Below are positions 41,533 to 44,064 of a stretch of DNA of 44,064 bases, in pieces. The notes beneath the pieces are model-generated. The model searched no databases, was not told where the DNA came from, and saw only the letters and a program-made list of their open reading frames with translations. The stretch covers positions 1-44,064 of the forward strand of contig JAKAJL010000031.1 in the NCBI GenBank assembly GCA_021813805.1. Reading direction: 5' to 3'. How positions within the stretch are numbered: the stretch's first letter is position 1; each line of letters starts with the position of its first letter. The translations under genes and the position numbers were made by a program. Source of the DNA: Pseudomonadota bacterium (lineage in GTDB: Bacteria; Pseudomonadota; Alphaproteobacteria; Rhizobiales; Beijerinckiaceae).

Positions 41533-44064
41533 ATGATGTCCAAATTTTTCATCGAGCGTCCGGTGCTGGCCAATGTGCTGGCGATCGTGCTGGTCGTCAT
41601 CGGCGCGGTGGCGCTCTATCGCCTGCCCGTCTCGGAATATCCCAATGTGGTTCCGCCCACGGTCCAGGTTACAGCGAGCTATCCCGGCGCCAGCGCCCAA
41701 ACCGTGCTGAACACCGTTGCGCTGCCGATCGAGAACCAGGTCAATGGCGTCGACAAGATGCTTTATATGGAGTCGACCAGCGCGCCGGACGGCACCTATA
41801 CGCTGACCGTCACTTTCGAGATCGGGACCGATCCCAACATCGACCAGGTTCTGGTGCAGAACCGCGTCCAGCTCGCATTGGCCTCGCTGCCCTATCCCGT
41901 CCAGGCGCAGGGCGTCAATGTCCAGAAGAAGAACACCGCGATCCTGCAATTCGTGACACTGGATTCGCCGGGCGACAAATATGACGCCCTCTTTCTGAGC
42001 AATTACGCCACGATCAATCTCGTCGACGCGCTCGCCCGCCTGCCGGGCGTCGGCAATGTGAAGGTGATCGGCGCCGGCGAATACGCCATGCGCGTCTGGA
42101 TGGACCCCGGCAAGCTGCAAAGCTTCGGCCTCGATCCGTCGGACGTGATCAAGGCGATCCGCGAGCAGAACCAGAATATCGCGGCGGGTCAGGTCGGCGC
42201 GCCGCCGGCGCCCAAGGACGTCCAGTTCCAATATACGATCGACGTCAAGTCGCGCCTCGACCAGCCGGAGGAATTCGGCAGCATCGTCATCAAGGACCAG
42301 ACCGCCCAGGGCGGCCGGCTGATTCATCTCAGCGACGTGGCGCGGATCGAGCTCGGCTCGCAGACCTATTCGCAGGAATTCCGTCTCAACGGCAAGCCGG
42401 CGGCGGGCATCGCCATCTACCAGACGCCGGATTCCAACTCGCTTCAGGTCGGCAAGGAAGTCAAAGCCTTGATGGACAAGATGGCGAAGCGTTTTCCCGA
42501 GGGGATGGAATATTCCATTCCCTACGACACGACGATCTTCGTCAGGGATTCGATCAACGAAGTCTATCGCACGCTCGGCGAGGCCGGCGTCCTCGTCCTG
42601 ATCGTGATTCTCGCCTTCCTGCAGAATTTCCGCGCCACACTCGTTCCGGCCACCACGGTTCCGGTCACGATTATCGGCGCCTTCGCCGCCATGGCGGCGC
42701 TCGGCTATACGATCAACCTCTCGACCCTGTTCGGCATTGTGCTCGCCATCGGCATCGTGGTGGACGACGCCATCGTCATCGTCGAAGGCGTGACCAAATA
42801 TATCGAACAGGGCCTGCCCGGCGTCGCCGCCGCGATCAAGGCCATGGACGAATTGTTCGGCCCCGTCGTCGGCATCACGCTGGTCCTGATGTCGGTGTTC
42901 CTGCCGGCCGCCTTCGTGCCCGGCCTGACCGGCAACATGTTCGCGCAATTCGCGCTGGTGATCGCCGCGACCGCGCTGATTTCCGCGATCAACGCGGCCA
43001 CGCTCAAGCCGACCCAGTGCGCGCTGTGGCTGCGCACCCCGGTTCCGCCGGAAAAGCGCAATTTCCTCTTCCGCGCCTTCAACCACGTCTACGACCCGAT
43101 GGAGCTCGGCTACGCCAATTTCATCGGCAAGATGGTCCATCGTAGCGGGTTGATGGTCATCGTCGCGCTCATCGTCTCCGGCCTCGGAGTCTGGGGCCTG
43201 ACCCGCATTCCCACCGCCTTCATCCCGATCGACGACCAGGGCTATCTGCTGGTGGCGCTCCAACTGCCTGAAGGCGCCGCCATGGGGCGCACGAGCGACG
43301 CGCTGGTCAAGACCGCGGACATCGCCCGCGAGATTCCCGGCGTCGAGCGGGTGATCAGCGTCACCGGCATGTCGCTGCTCGACAACAGCGCCGACCTGTT
43401 CAACGCCGGCGCCGCCTGGGTCATGCTCAAGCCCTTCGGCGAACGGCTCAAGGCCAAGGATCAGGATCTGCTCTCGATCTACAAGCGTCTGTCGGCGGCG
43501 CTCGGCAATCTGCCGGACGGGCAGGCGCGCGTCCTGCCGCCGCCCGCGATCCAGGGCATTGGCAACGCGGGCGGCTTTCAGATGCAGCTCGAACTTCTGG
43601 GCGGCAGCACCGACTATCAGAAGCTCGGCGAACTCACCGACCAGATCGTCGCGGCCGCGGCGAAAGAGCCCGCGCTGCGGAATGTGCTGACGACATACCG
43701 CAATCAGGCGCCGCGCGTGACGCTGACGGTGGATCGCGACCGCGCGCAGCAGTTGCGGGTCCCGGTAGGCGACGTATTCTCGACCCTGACCGATTACGTC
43801 GGCTCGACCTATGTCAACCAGTTCAACAAATTCGGCCTGTCGCTCCAGGTCTACGCCCAGGCGGATTCGCAGTTTCGCCTGCGCCCCGACGCTCTGCTGA
43901 ACCTCTATGTCCGCAGTCAGGACGGCAATATGGTCCCGCTCGGCGCGGTGGCGCATCTGGGCTCCGCCGTCGGCCCGGCGCTGAATACGCTCTACAATCT
44001 CTATCCCTCCTCGACCATCGTCGGCGGCCCGGCGCGCGGCTACAGCTCCGGCCAGGCGCTCGAC
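41533..44064 (+). CDS. RND efflux permease (HAE1/AcrB type), 3' end outside window
   Basis: The frame stays open for 844 codons to the window end. It begins MMSKFFIERPVLANVLAIVL and continues with PNVVPPTVQVTASYPGASAQTV and the porter regions. The proton-relay pair D411-D412 lies in GIVVDDAIVIVEG. It is an inner-membrane proton-driven pump of drugs or other hydrophobes, about 80% complete here (family length about 1040 residues). It lies 40 bases after the adaptor and has an AGGA site. No regulator gene adjoins the operon in this window. Confidence 0.95.
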   Translation, partial: MMSKFFIERPVLANVLAIVLVVIGAVALYRLPVSEYPNVVPPTVQVTASYPGASAQTVLNTVALPIENQVNGVDKMLYMESTSAPDGTYTLTVTFEIGTDPNIDQVLVQNRVQLALASLPYPVQAQGVNVQKKNTAILQFVTLDSPGDKYDALFLSNYATINLVDALARLPGVGNVKVIGAGEYAMRVWMDPGKLQSFGLDPSDVIKAIREQNQNIAAGQVGAPPAPKDVQFQYTIDVKSRLDQPEEFGSIVIKDQTAQGGRLIHLSDVARIELGSQTYSQEFRLNGKPAAGIAIYQTPDSNSLQVGKEVKALMDKMAKRFPEGMEYSIPYDTTIFVRDSINEVYRTLGEAGVLVLIVILAFLQNFRATLVPATTVPVTIIGAFAAMAALGYTINLSTLFGIVLAIGIVVDDAIVIVEGVTKYIEQGLPGVAAAIKAMDELFGPVVGITLVLMSVFLPAAFVPGLTGNMFAQFALVIAATALISAINAATLKPTQCALWLRTPVPPEKRNFLFRAFNHVYDPMELGYANFIGKMVHRSGLMVIVALIVSGLGVWGLTRIPTAFIPIDDQGYLLVALQLPEGAAMGRTSDALVKTADIAREIPGVERVISVTGMSLLDNSADLFNAGAAWVMLKPFGERLKAKDQDLLSIYKRLSAALGNLPDGQARVLPPPAIQGIGNAGGFQMQLELLGGSTDYQKLGELTDQIVAAAAKEPALRNVLTTYRNQAPRVTLTVDRDRAQQLRVPVGDVFSTLTDYVGSTYVNQFNKFGLSLQVYAQADSQFRLRPDALLNLYVRSQDGNMVPLGAVAHLGSAVGPALNTLYNLYPSSTIVGGPARGYSSGQALD

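Noticed and set aside
41473-43956. 827-codon minus-strand open frame
   Set aside because: It is the antisense shadow of the RND permease; its Asp/Arg/His-rich composition and lack of any domain show it is not coding. The true frame is on the + strand and runs off the window.

Overview
The window reads as part of a GC-rich alphaproteobacterial chromosome, most likely order Hyphomicrobiales (Rhizobiales). The basis is the gene orders plsX-fabH-ihfA-merR-tRNA-Pro, lepB-rnc-era-recO and ribH-nusB, a CBP3-type ubiquinol-cytochrome c chaperone, and a cold-shock protein with two cold-shock domains. A methylotroph-like family (Beijerinckiaceae/Methylocystaceae) is a guess from general resemblance, not shown by any gene here.

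Positions 1 to about 5110 are the integrase end of a mobile element (prophage or integrative element) sitting at the 3' end of a tRNA-Pro(GGG) gene. It carries, all on the + strand: the C-terminus of a Cys-rich protein, a DnaQ-like 3'-5' exonuclease, small unknown proteins, a short C5-cytosine-methyltransferase-like protein, a mosaic phage-type protein, an excisionase-like HTH protein and a tyrosine integrase. Almost every junction is a 4-base ATGA/GTGA stop-start overlap, so the block looks like one translationally coupled unit. The other end of the element lies outside the window.

Positions 5113-38446 are mostly housekeeping. In order they hold: tRNA-Pro, a MerR-type regulator, ihfA, fabH, plsX, yceD (DUF177) and the cytochrome bc1 chaperone (all -); bamE (+); a secreted proline-rich repeat protein (-); a cbpA/cbpM-like co-chaperone pair (+); a K+-independent-type H+-pyrophosphatase, thiL, a small membrane protein, nusB and ribH (-); small envelope proteins; a rhodanese plus DUF2892 pair resembling a split YgaP; a small serine hydrolase; a YbjQ-like gene; rpsD; an MDR oxidoreductase; murI; parC; a small secreted protein; an NAD-dependent epimerase; the recO-era-rnc-lepB-mazG block; a double cold-shock protein; a membrane GGDEF-EAL protein; a flavin reductase; and a CNT nucleoside transporter.

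Positions 38653-44064 hold a tripartite RND efflux operon (outer-membrane factor, adaptor, permease). The permease is cut by the window end.

The most unusual non-coding signal is a short repeat family. It occurs as a direct pair before bamE and as a 41-base-period array between the rpsD stop codon and its terminator. Other points of interest are an AT-rich island with a 10-10-10 inverted repeat upstream of the cold-shock gene, and the coupled accessory cassette. I found no CRISPR array and no clear proof of a wholly new system. The best candidates are the cassette at 3-3560 and the repeat family.
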